A DNA stretch of 61,349 nucleotides from Acidobacteriota bacterium (GTDB taxonomy: Bacteria; Acidobacteriota; UBA6911; RPQK01; JACQSY01): positions 1-61,349 of the forward strand of contig JACQSY010000081.1 of assembly GCA_016211085.1 (NCBI GenBank), in the 5' to 3' direction. This document shows, in pieces, positions 7,187 through 16,122 of the stretch. Both the position numbers and the translations under genes were made by a program. The notes under the pieces were generated by a model. The model worked only from the letters and a program-made list of their open reading frames with translations. It was not told the origin of the DNA and ran no database searches. Numbering within the stretch: position 1 is the first letter of the stretch; every line of letters starts with the position of its first letter.

Positions 7187-8110
7187 ATGGATGCTGCAAA
7201 AATCTGGCAAGCTCGAGATCGATCTCGCGGCGTCTTTCGAGTCACGCCGCTCCTGCCCTCTTCAGTGCACACAGAGCTCTGGTTCAAAGCGGAAAATCTT
7301 CAGGTCACCGGATCGTTCAAGTTTCGCGCGGCCTTTAATGAGATCTCCTGCCTCAGCGCTCAGGAAAAGGAGAGAGGGGTGGTTACTTCCAGCTCCGGCA
7401 ACTTCGGACTTGCGGTAGCTTATGTCGCGCACATGTTGGGGCTTTCAGCAAAAATTGTCATGATGCGCTCCGCCAATCCCGAAAAGGTTCGCCGCACACA
7501 GAAATGGGGAGGAGAAGTGGTTTTTTGTGAAGACCGCTTTGAGGCAAGGGGGGAAAGGACGGCAGAAATTGCGGCGGCCGAAGGGAGAACCATCATTTTC
7601 CCGTACGATCATCCCGAGGTGGTGGCTGGAAATGCGACGATTGCCTTGGAACTTATCGAGCAGTTTCCCGAAGTGCGCAACGTTGTGGTGCCGGTAAGCG
7701 GTGGAGGATTGATCGGCGGAATTGCGGTAGGTGCCCACGCTGTCAACGGTTCAATCAAGATTTGGGGAGTACAACCGGAAGGCTCTTCCGCCGCCTGCCA
7801 GTCTTTTCATCAGAAAAAAATTATTTCCATACCTCAAACATCAACCATCGCCGACGGATTGAAGGTCACGCGTCCGGGGTCTTTTACTTTTCCACTGATC
7901 GAAGAGCATGTGCATGATTTTGTCCTGGTCCGTGAGGGAAGCATCGTCGATGCAGTGCTTTTTTTGCTCAATGAAGAAAAAATAGTGGTGGAGCCTTCAG
8001 GCGCGGTACCGCTGGCGGCGGCCCTGGAAGGAAAAGTCCCGTTCGATAAAACCGTGCTGATCTTGAGCGGAGGCAATCTGGATCTGCGGGATTGGGCGAC
8101 CCGCGGGTGA
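7187..8110 (+). CDS. PLP-dependent serine/threonine dehydratase (or serine racemase) family enzyme
   Basis: 307 residues of fold-type II PLP enzyme. The cofactor lysine is in TGSFKFRAA (about residue 45), the substrate-binding loop is SSSGNFGLAVAY (the usual SxGN), and the phosphate-binding glycine loop is VPVSGGGLIGGIA. The protein lacks the C-terminal ACT-type regulatory domain of biosynthetic IlvA, so a catabolic threonine/serine ammonia-lyase or serine racemase is more likely. The exact substrate cannot be told from sequence. It is divergent from the glycine-zipper gene and convergent with the LarA-like gene. Confidence 0.8.
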   Translation: MDAAKIWQARDRSRGVFRVTPLLPSSVHTELWFKAENLQVTGSFKFRAAFNEISCLSAQEKERGVVTSSSGNFGLAVAYVAHMLGLSAKIVMMRSANPEKVRRTQKWGGEVVFCEDRFEARGERTAEIAAAEGRTIIFPYDHPEVVAGNATIALELIEQFPEVRNVVVPVSGGGLIGGIAVGAHAVNGSIKIWGVQPEGSSAACQSFHQKKIISIPQTSTIADGLKVTRPGSFTFPLIEEHVHDFVLVREGSIVDAVLFLLNEEKIVVEPSGAVPLAAALEGKVPFDKTVLILSGGNLDLRDWATRG

Positions 8111-8258
8111 CTCATTGGCAAGTGCCCGCAGAATAAAGCTTCGCTGAATTCATATGCCCTTAATTCGCAAAGGGTTGTAAGCAAAAGATAAGCGGGAATT
8201 TCGTCCCAGACGTCTTCTCGAATCCAATATGCAGGTTTAGCGCGCGGCTGCGAGCGTG

Positions 8259-9809
8259 TCACCTGTTTACGGTGAGGTACATGAAAGGGGGAATGTTTAA
8301 TGCGATGACCCTTTCACCCCCTGTAATCTCACGCGCCCAACCCAAAGCATGCCTCAGGCTCGGAGCCCACGCCACGCCCAGGTGTTTGGCGACCCGAGCG
8401 TCCCCTGGTCCCACCAGGATGACCTTCGATAAATACTTCAGCGGGTAGGTGGCCCAGTACCACACGGTAAACGGGTGGAAACCATGATGAGCCCAGCGGT
8501 GCCGGTAGCACTCAATCAGATAAGGATCGCGGGCAAACTTCTCCTGAAAATGCTGCTCCATCTCAAATGGGTCCCGAGTTTTCGGAAGTACTTCTTCCCA
8601 GAATTTCTGATACGCGACGTGGTATTCAGGGTGAAACACTTCGTACGCGGGATTCAAAATGATCACCACGCCGCCTTTTCTTAAGAACGGCTGGTTATAA
8701 AACCAGTTAAATACGTAGCCGAGTACGTCACTGACCACCAGTACCGGATTGATTCGGGCTCCCACCGAATACGGGCTTAAATCAGGCAAACCAAACACCA
8801 GCGTGTCGAACCGTCCCTCAACGGAAACCTCCAGCTGCTTTTTAAGGACAGCCAGGGTTCGCGGGTGCACCTGGTCAATATCTCCTGCGTTAATTTCGAC
8901 CGGCTGGTACCAGCTACGAATGCTGCTGAAGATTTTTCTGCGGACCCATTCCGGCAGCAGATGCATCGAGAGAGGGGTGAGATTCCGTAATATCGATTCC
9001 AGCGCGGAACTGCGCTCCGCGGGTTTGCTGAGAAAACTTAAATGCGGGGGATAAGTCGAGCCGTTCATCGCCGCTTCGAGGATCATGATCCGGGCATGTT
9101 TTTGAATAACGCGGCTCATGCGTTCTATGGAAGCATGCATGTGAGAATTTTCCGGCTGCATCACGTGAGGGTTCTCCGAGGTCATATGCGGAGAATGATG
9201 AGGAGCAATACTCCGGTAGGTCCCTAATCCTACGGCCACGGCTTTATGCCCGGAGTTCAAAGGAATTTGAACCGTGTCCACATAAATGACGAGATCCGAT
9301 TCCACCACAGCCTGGGCGGTTTCCACAGGCTCACCCATTTCGGTGTCGCCGAGATAAACCAGGCTGGAGGCATCCTCTGCGTCGAAATTGGAAAGCTGGG
9401 CGGGATAAAAATCGTTCATGATTTCCGCTCCCAGCATCCATTCAAGTTCATAGGCCTTCATTTTTCGGTGGAGCGCCACAGCGCAAATGAGCTGAATGTT
9501 TCTCTTTGGCACTTCTGCCTGGTACAACATTTCCAAAAGTTGTTTGATGATGACCTCGCGGACATCAGGCTTCCTCATGGGAGGAAAGGGCTGACAGTTG
9601 TCGTCAAAGGCGATCAGGACTCGAGAATGGGAATTGACCAATTCTTTAAGTGGGGCCATGCCCAGCGGGCTTTCTAAAACTTCGCGAACTCGGCTGGCTA
9701 TTTCACCCGTGGCCATGCCGGCCAGCGATGAAGGCGGATAGACGATTTGCGAGGAGTCCGGCAGATTTGCGTGGATCAGATTGTTGCCGGAATAGGTGAG
9801 GTATTTCAC
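8259..9809 (-). CDS. LarA-like DUF2088 protein
   Basis: 516 residues from a GTG at 9809 that overlaps the stop of the upstream dehydrogenase by four bases (GTGA), which argues for translational coupling. The N-terminal half matches the lactate-racemase fold: a DDNCQPFPP segment (DDxTRPxP in LarA), CAVALHRKM with a candidate catalytic histidine, and SGHKAVAVGLG where LarA has a GGRKxIxPG motif. LarA uses a nickel-pincer nucleotide bound through a lysine and a histidine. The lysine is conserved here but the region is divergent, and no larB, larC or larE lies nearby. It may therefore be a non-racemase member. Context ties it to the acyl-reductase operon. Confidence 0.75.
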   Translation of the reverse strand: MKYLTYSGNNLIHANLPDSSQIVYPPSSLAGMATGEIASRVREVLESPLGMAPLKELVNSHSRVLIAFDDNCQPFPPMRKPDVREVIIKQLLEMLYQAEVPKRNIQLICAVALHRKMKAYELEWMLGAEIMNDFYPAQLSNFDAEDASSLVYLGDTEMGEPVETAQAVVESDLVIYVDTVQIPLNSGHKAVAVGLGTYRSIAPHHSPHMTSENPHVMQPENSHMHASIERMSRVIQKHARIMILEAAMNGSTYPPHLSFLSKPAERSSALESILRNLTPLSMHLLPEWVRRKIFSSIRSWYQPVEINAGDIDQVHPRTLAVLKKQLEVSVEGRFDTLVFGLPDLSPYSVGARINPVLVVSDVLGYVFNWFYNQPFLRKGGVVIILNPAYEVFHPEYHVAYQKFWEEVLPKTRDPFEMEQHFQEKFARDPYLIECYRHRWAHHGFHPFTVWYWATYPLKYLSKVILVGPGDARVAKHLGVAWAPSLRHALGWAREITGGERVIALNIPPFMYLTVNR

Positions 9810-11008
9810 GAGGCTTGGAATACCGTTTTGATGACTCGAGAGCGGCCGGTGTGCAATGCGCACTCGAAAGCCGCTTTGTATTGTTTGAGGAAGAACCTTC
9901 CACCCACCAGCTTCTTAAGCTGTGGCTCGAACTCAGTCGCTTTCTTGATAGCCAGCTCAAAAGTGCTGCGCTCGCTGGTATAGCTTCCCACCACCGCCAG
10001 TTCCTTGTACCAGATTGAAGTCCAGTCAACGCTTTTCGGGACCGCCGGCATTCCGACGAGCAACACCAGTCCTCTGCTGCGCGCGAACCGGAGAGCGTCA
10101 TCGATGGTGGGCGCCGATCCAATACACTCGAAAACGACGTCTGCCCCGCCGACCAGAATGGTCTTGCCGATTTGCGGCTTGTAGACTTTCGCTTGAAGAT
10201 TACGAGCGATTTCGGAATACAAATGCCGGCTTGGAGAGGAAGGCAGAACAACGTCAGCGCCCAACGCGCGAGCCAGGGCATTTTGATGCGGGTATTTGGC
10301 AGTTGCAATCAAGTGGCAACTGCTTCCGGTGGCGCGAACAGCGGCAATCGTCAACAGCCCCATGGTGCCGCAGCCTACGACGACCACATTCATAGAATCG
10401 TGAAGACGGGCCTTCACGACGGCATGAAGAGCGCAGCTGAAAGGTTCGATCAGCACGGCTGCTTCGTTGGAAAGCGCTTCAGGGACCGGGTGAAGCTGCC
10501 TTTGATGTGCAACAAAGCCGCCGCTCCATCCTCCCCCTGTGTCGCGGCAGTATCCGGTTTGAATTCCGGCAGAAAGAAGTCCGCGCGTGATGTTTTCACA
10601 ATTGGCAGCGCGTCCCTGACGGCAGGGTGGGCACGGAGGAGCAAGCCCCCGCACTTCGCACCCAAGGGGCGGCTCCAACACCACGCGCATACCCTTGGCC
10701 AGCTCCTGAACCAAATTGCCCTTCTCCACAACCTCACCCACCACCTCGTGCCCCAATACAAAAGGAAAAGAAGTAAAAGCGGAAAAATAGGTGCTGCCCT
10801 GGGCTGTGATGGTGGCTAGGTCTGATCCGCAGATGCCGCTCAGCAACGGCTGCACCCGCACCCATTCCTGTGTGGGCAGAGCCGGAGCATCGATGTTAGC
10901 TAAGCGAATACAGGCCAGTCCTGAAGTGTAATACCCACTCCAGTAGCGGCCAATCAAACGAGATCCGAAATAACGGGGAATGCTGCGGACGTACTGAATG
11001 GCCTGCAT
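9806..11008 (-). CDS. Zinc-dependent alcohol dehydrogenase-like (MDR) enzyme
   Basis: 400 residues. The start at 11008 is chosen because GGAGGAAT stands just upstream and the ATG overlaps the previous stop as TGATG. Medium-chain dehydrogenase features: catalytic zinc ligands in LLSGICGSDLATI and FVLGHEVVGEV, the structural-zinc cysteine cluster PCPPCRQGRAANC, and the NAD(P) Rossmann loop VVVGCGTMGLL. It has a roughly 30-residue N-terminal extension compared with typical members. It probably interconverts an alcohol and a ketone or aldehyde. In this operon it could act on a glycerol- or acyl-derived intermediate; that is inference. Confidence 0.85.
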   Translation of the reverse strand: MQAIQYVRSIPRYFGSRLIGRYWSGYYTSGLACIRLANIDAPALPTQEWVRVQPLLSGICGSDLATITAQGSTYFSAFTSFPFVLGHEVVGEVVEKGNLVQELAKGMRVVLEPPLGCEVRGLAPPCPPCRQGRAANCENITRGLLSAGIQTGYCRDTGGGWSGGFVAHQRQLHPVPEALSNEAAVLIEPFSCALHAVVKARLHDSMNVVVVGCGTMGLLTIAAVRATGSSCHLIATAKYPHQNALARALGADVVLPSSPSRHLYSEIARNLQAKVYKPQIGKTILVGGADVVFECIGSAPTIDDALRFARSRGLVLLVGMPAVPKSVDWTSIWYKELAVVGSYTSERSTFELAIKKATEFEPQLKKLVGGRFFLKQYKAAFECALHTGRSRVIKTVFQAS

Positions 11009-11679
11009 CAATTCCTCCAATGGAGGATGTCCCACTGGCGTTGAATAGCTAACTTTTTCAACCGCCCTCGAGGGTTTATCACTGTCGGATGCCCCACCTG
11101 TTCCAGCATCGGCACATCGTCCAGGCTGTCGGCATATGCGTAAGAATGTGATAACTGGAGCCCCTGCTCCATTGCCACCTGTCGCACGATCTGCCCTTTA
11201 ACCTCTCCTGCAATCACACCGGTTTCCAGGCGTCCCGTAAAAGCCCCATTGGCTTGCTCCAGACGGGCAGCAATCAATTGAGCAGCCCCCACGCGCTTGG
11301 CCAGCGGCTCGATAATGGGCTGAAGCGAGCCGGTAATCAGCACCACGTGGTCTCCATTCCGGCGGTGTTCCAGAATGCGAGCCAGAGCCCCCGGATAGAG
11401 CCGTGGTTCCATGAAATTCCGAAAATGGTCAGCGGTTCGCTCTTCCAAATCCTTTGGAGCCAGGGCGGCATAGTTGCGGTAAAAGACGGAATTGAATCTT
11501 TTACGGCTGATCTTGTCGACCAGGAAGTAATAAGGAATGCGTGGCACGAAAGCGGCTATCCAAAGTGACTTCTGTAGCAGGTTCATGCGCCAGGTTTTGA
11601 TCCATACAAAATAGTTGACAACGTTGGAGCTCACAAGAGTCCCATCCACATCAAAAAAGGCTCCGGCTCTAAGATTCAT
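11008..11679 (-). CDS. HAD-IB family hydrolase (SerB/PGPase-like)
   Basis: 223 residues. The HAD nucleophile motif is FFDVDGTLVSSN near residue 10, motif II is VVLITGSLQPIIEP with the expected Ser/Thr, and motif III/IV is YADSLDDVPMLEQVG. The helical cap has the HAD-IB arrangement seen in phosphoserine phosphatase-like and CicA-like proteins. Some relatives are fused to PlsC-type acyltransferases, which fits its position directly after a PlsC domain. It overlaps the upstream gene by four bases (ATGA) and is probably a phosphatase acting on a phospholipid or glycerol-phosphate intermediate. Confidence 0.85.
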   Translation of the reverse strand: MNLRAGAFFDVDGTLVSSNVVNYFVWIKTWRMNLLQKSLWIAAFVPRIPYYFLVDKISRKRFNSVFYRNYAALAPKDLEERTADHFRNFMEPRLYPGALARILEHRRNGDHVVLITGSLQPIIEPLAKRVGAAQLIAARLEQANGAFTGRLETGVIAGEVKGQIVRQVAMEQGLQLSHSYAYADSLDDVPMLEQVGHPTVINPRGRLKKLAIQRQWDILHWRN

Positions 11680-14600
11680 GAGATGGGGTGACTTTCCGGG
11701 CGCAGTTGTTCAATGGCGAGTCTGACGTCAGCGGCGATTTTCCGATAAAGAGCGTCTCCGCTCAGTTGGCCATTGAGGTTTTGGTAGTCTTCCATGAATA
11801 CGGGATCGCCAAAGGTCACGCGTACACGCCGGCGTCGTGGCAGGAACGTTCCTACAGGCATTGCCTGAAAGGTACCCTCAATGGCCACGGGCACAATAGG
11901 CACTTTCAGTTCCCAGGCGATCAAACCTAATCCGGCTTTAAAAGGTTGCAGCATGCCGCTTCTGGACCGTGTGCCTTCGGGGAAAATCAAGATAGGTTCG
12001 CCGTTGTTGAGGATGCTTTTGACCATCCGCAAACCTGCGAGCGAACTCTCCTGACGCTCGATGGGAACAACGTTTAGAAAGGTGCTAAAAAACCAGCGCT
12101 TCACGCTCTTGTCAAAAAAATAATCACTCGCACCCAGGACATGGAGCTTCTGGGCCTCTCGAACCCCACGGGCTGCCGACACAGCTGAAATGACTGCTCC
12201 CGTATCCAAATGGCTGCTGTGGTTCGCGGCAATAATGTAAGGTCTGGACTGAGGCAAGCTCTCCGAATTGTTGAGTTCCAGATCGAAATAGAAACGGAAC
12301 AACGTCTTCAGTGTTGAAAAAGAAAATCCCATCAGCCAGCGATCCAGGAAAGGACGTTCGCGGAACGGCAAAGTGGAGCGGAGCACGGGCAGGGCTGATC
12401 TTGCGATTTTTCTGGGCGGTGCAGGGTGTCTCAGGCGTAATGCATTCAAAAGTTCCCCCACCGTTGTGATCTGAGCCACCTTCTCATCCGGGATGGAGAT
12501 TTGAAACCGGTGCTCCAAAAACAGCAGGAGTTCAATGACTGCCAGCGAATCAAGACCGAGGTCGGATTGCAGATGGCTCTCCAAAACTATTTTTTCCACC
12601 GGGAGCTGGGACAGCCTGCTCAACTCGTCAAAGACTTCTTGTTCTCTGGAAACTTTTCTCCCGGAACTTTGAGGAAGCGGCGCCGGAGACATGGTGCGGG
12701 AGCGTTCTCCAAGTTGGCGAAGAAGGTGTTCTTTGATAGCTGCGCGATCCAAGCCACCTGAACTCTTGCGCGGCAGAGGTTGCTCCCAGACATGCAGAAA
12801 TTGCAGCCGCTGGTAACTGGGGACTTCCTTTGCAATCAATTGAATTTCTTTTTGAAGGGTTTTCTTGACCTCATCACGCGTCGATCCAGCCAGGATCTGC
12901 GGCTTCGGGACAATGACTGCATGAACATCTTCGGTCAGGTTGTTCTTGAGGCCCACCACACAAATGTCGTCGATCTGTGAAACCCGCCGGTAGATTGTTT
13001 CGAGGTCCGCAGGATAAACATTCTTCCCTGCCCCCGTTACGATCACGTCCTTGATGCGGCCGGTGAAGTAAAGATATCCGTCTTCATCAATCCATCCGAG
13101 GTCGCCTGTGTGAAACCAACCATCCTTCACCACCTGCTGGGTCGCTTCTGGGTTGTTGAAATACCTCACCATCAAACTTGGGCTGCGGGCAATGATCTCG
13201 CCTACCCCGTCTTTGTTGGGATGTGAAATGCGCAATTCGACCCCCGGAAGAGCTTTGCCGGCAGAACCCCGCCGGCTGCGCTTGAACGGATTGACGGTGA
13301 GCACTGGCGCTGTTTCCGTCAGGCCATAACCCTCGTATATGGGCATTCCCAGGGTCTTGAAGTCGTCATAAAGCTCCTTCCCCAGTGCCGAACCACCACT
13401 CACGAAAACACGAATCTTACCTCCAAACTCCTGATGGATTGGGGCAAAGAGATGGCGGCCAATATTGGTCCCGAAGGCGCGCTCGACCGATCGACTGAGC
13501 TGCTTCGAGGTTGAAATAAAATTTGATTTGATCCTCGACTTTGAGACTCTTGCAATTCTTCGCTCAATGTCGTCTCGTATCAGAGCATACAAAGTAGGGA
13601 CCCCCAACAGGCAGGTGGTGCCGGTCTCACGCATTGTCTCGAGAATGACTCGGGGCTTCAATGACGTCGAATACGTCACGGTGGCACCGCCGAAAATAGG
13701 CATCAATAAGCCGCACGTAAATTCAAGCGCATGATAAAGCGGCAGCACCGACAACATACTGTCGGTTTCGTAAATAGGTAGATAGCGATTCACACCGAGC
13801 AAGTTGTTAATAAAGTTCTTGTGGGTATGCATGGCACCCCGCGGATCGACGGCCGTCCCGGTCGTAAAGATAATGGATGCAATATCGTCGGGCCCCATGT
13901 CGACGGGATGCCTTAGTTCCTGCTCCGGGATTACGGCCTGATCGGGCATGGTGCTGCGGGGAAACTGCTCCAGATTGAAGGGAAGACCACGCTGGTTAAC
14001 GTTGAGAAGCAAAATAGGAGTACCGGAGTTTTCATTTTCCATCAGCTCTTCGGGTGTGAGTGACTTAAAGCAGTCTTCCGAGGCCAGGATAGCGCGGGCC
14101 TCAGTAAACCTGGCCACCGACCACACCTCCCAGTGAGCAGTTTGGGAATCCATGGGCACCACCGTCAAACCCGAGGCCACTGCGCCAATGTAAGCAATTG
14201 CCCACTCAGGCTGGTTTTCTGAAAAAAGCACCACGCGTTCACGGGGCTTGAGACCCATTCGGCGCAAGCGACGACTTACTTCCTCGGTCAGATGTAGCAA
14301 CTCTGAAAAGGAAAAACGGTGCCATTGCCCGTGGCGCTTGATCTGCAAGGCTGTTTTCTGGGGTAAGCGCGCGGCGCTGCGGGAGAGCAGTTCGGGAATA
14401 GTTCCAATCTGCAGGGGAACTGCGGCCACGCTTGCTTCGGCGGGCCGGCTCTCCTGCTCCATTTTTAAAATATATTTCTTGACGCCGGGGATGTGGACGT
14501 TTTGGATGTAGTGGCGCCAGTTCAACTCGCGGACGTTGAAGTTGAACAGCCTCTGTTCTTCTGCTGAGAGCGCTTCCCACAAATGCAGAGAATTGTCGAT

Positions 14601-16052
14601 TTCAAAGCTGCACTCGAGGTTCAAATAAGGCTCATAGATCTCCCCATAGTAATAGAGTTTTTCAAAAGCCGCCTTCGTTGCCGAGATTTTCCGCTTTAGC
14701 TTTTGAGCTCGTAAAGGAAAACGTTCCAGCGTGCGCTCGGCAGTGGTCAAGGGTACCGATCGCAGGCGGTGTTGGAAACGAAAGGTAGCCCGGTTTGGAA
14801 ACTTCAGACGCTTGACCTTGATGGGATGTCCATTCTTGTCAAACAGCGGATTCTTAAGAAAGTAACGATAGATCAGATTGTATAGAGCGCCTAGCGTGAT
14901 GGGGTTGCGCGCCCCGGTGGCTACTTGGTAGATCTGAAGCCCGCCCTTTTCGTGAGTCGCTGGAACTGCCGCCAGAAGCGCGTTGACCACCATGTCGACC
15001 GGCACGAGGTCAATAGCGATATTCGGGTTGAGGGGAAGCGATCGAAGGCGACCTTTCCCAATGGCGGCAATCAGCGGATCTGCCATGCGCAAGCCGTCCA
15101 GCCAGCCAGGGCTGGGTTCTGCAAGGCTGCTTTCGATTACTGAGGGTCTGATGATCGCAGTCGGCACGTCACCGCGGTTGGCAGCTATCACCTGCTCCCC
15201 CAATGCTTTGGTGTAGGTGTACGTGTCGTTCCAGCCGCGCTGCCGGGACCACTTCATCCCTTCTTCCGTCAGCCGGTTCTTGATCCATTTGCGGCGCAGG
15301 CTCTCCAGCTTCTCCCTGCGGCGAACATGTTTTCCACCTCGCGATTTGCGGAGGTGGGCCAGGAGCAATTGCTTCAGCCTCCTTTCAAGCTCCGGCGACT
15401 GGGATTCCTTATGGACCCGGTGGATCAGGAACTCAATTTGCTCAAGATCTTTTTCAATATCTGTAAACTTACGTTCCGGAAAGGTCTGAAGGCGCTCTTC
15501 CCCGGCGGCAGTGTGGTGCAGTGTCTCCGGGATGCTTTCTTTGGCAGATCCACTGACATACGCTGTGGAAATATGGATCAATACGGCTTTGCGACATTCT
15601 CTGGCGAATTCGGCCACCCGCTGAGCACTGGTGATATTTTCCGCGAGTGCGTCATCCAGAGGGGCGTCAAAAGAAACCAAGGCTGCGCTGTTAATAATGA
15701 CGTCAGTGTCTTCAGCGAGCCAGGAGCGGACCTGTGGATCAAGTCCTAACCCTGCCTGGGATATGTCGCCGGTGATGGCTACGAGTTTGTCTCGCAGAAA
15801 TTCACGCCATCGATCGCCGCGATTGCTCCGGAAGCGCTCGAACACGCTGGATTCAAAAACCTCGCGTTCCAATCTCTCCTGCGGGGTCAAAACCCCTCCA
15901 CCGAATTGCCTCTTGGGACGGATCAAAAGACAGATGCGCCGCACGTCAGGCGCCACAGAAAGGATCTTCTCGACGATGGCCTGTCCAAGAAAACCGGTGG
16001 CTCCGGTAATGAAGATGCCCTTGTTGTCGAAAAAGCGAGCTATTGATTTCAT
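11676..16052 (-). CDS. Four-domain acyl reductase / acyl-AMP ligase / ACP / PlsC acyltransferase (ElbD-like layout)
   Basis: 1458 residues. Residues 1-500 form a fatty acyl-CoA/ACP reductase of the extended SDR type: GITGATGFLG-like nucleotide loop at 14-23 and catalytic Y278-x3-K282. Residues 545-1120 form an AMP-forming acyl ligase: FTTGTAVDPRGAMHTH near 729-744, EGYGLTET at 907-914, TGDLG at 982-986. Residues 1135-1210 form a carrier domain with the phosphopantetheine serine at 1169 in DLGLDSL. Residues 1260-1458 form a PlsC acyltransferase: NHSSHLD at 1277-1283 and FPEGTRS at 1357-1363. Position 1100, where the A10 catalytic lysine is expected, is glycine (PRKSSGGLDR). It likely activates, reduces and transfers fatty acyl chains. 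It leads a four-gene overlapping operon. Confidence 0.9.
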   Translation of the reverse strand: MKSIARFFDNKGIFITGATGFLGQAIVEKILSVAPDVRRICLLIRPKRQFGGGVLTPQERLEREVFESSVFERFRSNRGDRWREFLRDKLVAITGDISQAGLGLDPQVRSWLAEDTDVIINSAALVSFDAPLDDALAENITSAQRVAEFARECRKAVLIHISTAYVSGSAKESIPETLHHTAAGEERLQTFPERKFTDIEKDLEQIEFLIHRVHKESQSPELERRLKQLLLAHLRKSRGGKHVRRREKLESLRRKWIKNRLTEEGMKWSRQRGWNDTYTYTKALGEQVIAANRGDVPTAIIRPSVIESSLAEPSPGWLDGLRMADPLIAAIGKGRLRSLPLNPNIAIDLVPVDMVVNALLAAVPATHEKGGLQIYQVATGARNPITLGALYNLIYRYFLKNPLFDKNGHPIKVKRLKFPNRATFRFQHRLRSVPLTTAERTLERFPLRAQKLKRKISATKAAFEKLYYYGEIYEPYLNLECSFEIDNSLHLWEALSAEEQRLFNFNVRELNWRHYIQNVHIPGVKKYILKMEQESRPAEASVAAVPLQIGTIPELLSRSAARLPQKTALQIKRHGQWHRFSFSELLHLTEEVSRRLRRMGLKPRERVVLFSENQPEWAIAYIGAVASGLTVVPMDSQTAHWEVWSVARFTEARAILASEDCFKSLTPEELMENENSGTPILLLNVNQRGLPFNLEQFPRSTMPDQAVIPEQELRHPVDMGPDDIASIIFTTGTAVDPRGAMHTHKNFINNLLGVNRYLPIYETDSMLSVLPLYHALEFTCGLLMPIFGGATVTYSTSLKPRVILETMRETGTTCLLGVPTLYALIRDDIERRIARVSKSRIKSNFISTSKQLSRSVERAFGTNIGRHLFAPIHQEFGGKIRVFVSGGSALGKELYDDFKTLGMPIYEGYGLTETAPVLTVNPFKRSRRGSAGKALPGVELRISHPNKDGVGEIIARSPSLMVRYFNNPEATQQVVKDGWFHTGDLGWIDEDGYLYFTGRIKDVIVTGAGKNVYPADLETIYRRVSQIDDICVVGLKNNLTEDVHAVIVPKPQILAGSTRDEVKKTLQKEIQLIAKEVPSYQRLQFLHVWEQPLPRKSSGGLDRAAIKEHLLRQLGERSRTMSPAPLPQSSGRKVSREQEVFDELSRLSQLPVEKIVLESHLQSDLGLDSLAVIELLLFLEHRFQISIPDEKVAQITTVGELLNALRLRHPAPPRKIARSALPVLRSTLPFRERPFLDRWLMGFSFSTLKTLFRFYFDLELNNSESLPQSRPYIIAANHSSHLDTGAVISAVSAARGVREAQKLHVLGASDYFFDKSVKRWFFSTFLNVVPIERQESSLAGLRMVKSILNNGEPILIFPEGTRSRSGMLQPFKAGLGLIAWELKVPIVPVAIEGTFQAMPVGTFLPRRRRVRVTFGDPVFMEDYQNLNGQLSGDALYRKIAADVRLAIEQLRPESHPIS

Positions 16053-16122
16053 CCTTTCTCTAAAAAGACACCCCTACGGGCATGTTCATACTCCCACATC
16101 TCTGAGGTGGGACTATTTTACT

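Noticed and set aside
16092..16112. Hairpin TCCCAC/GTGGGA as terminator of the lipid kinase gene
   Set aside because: Only six pairs and no T-run in the direction of transcription (minus strand).
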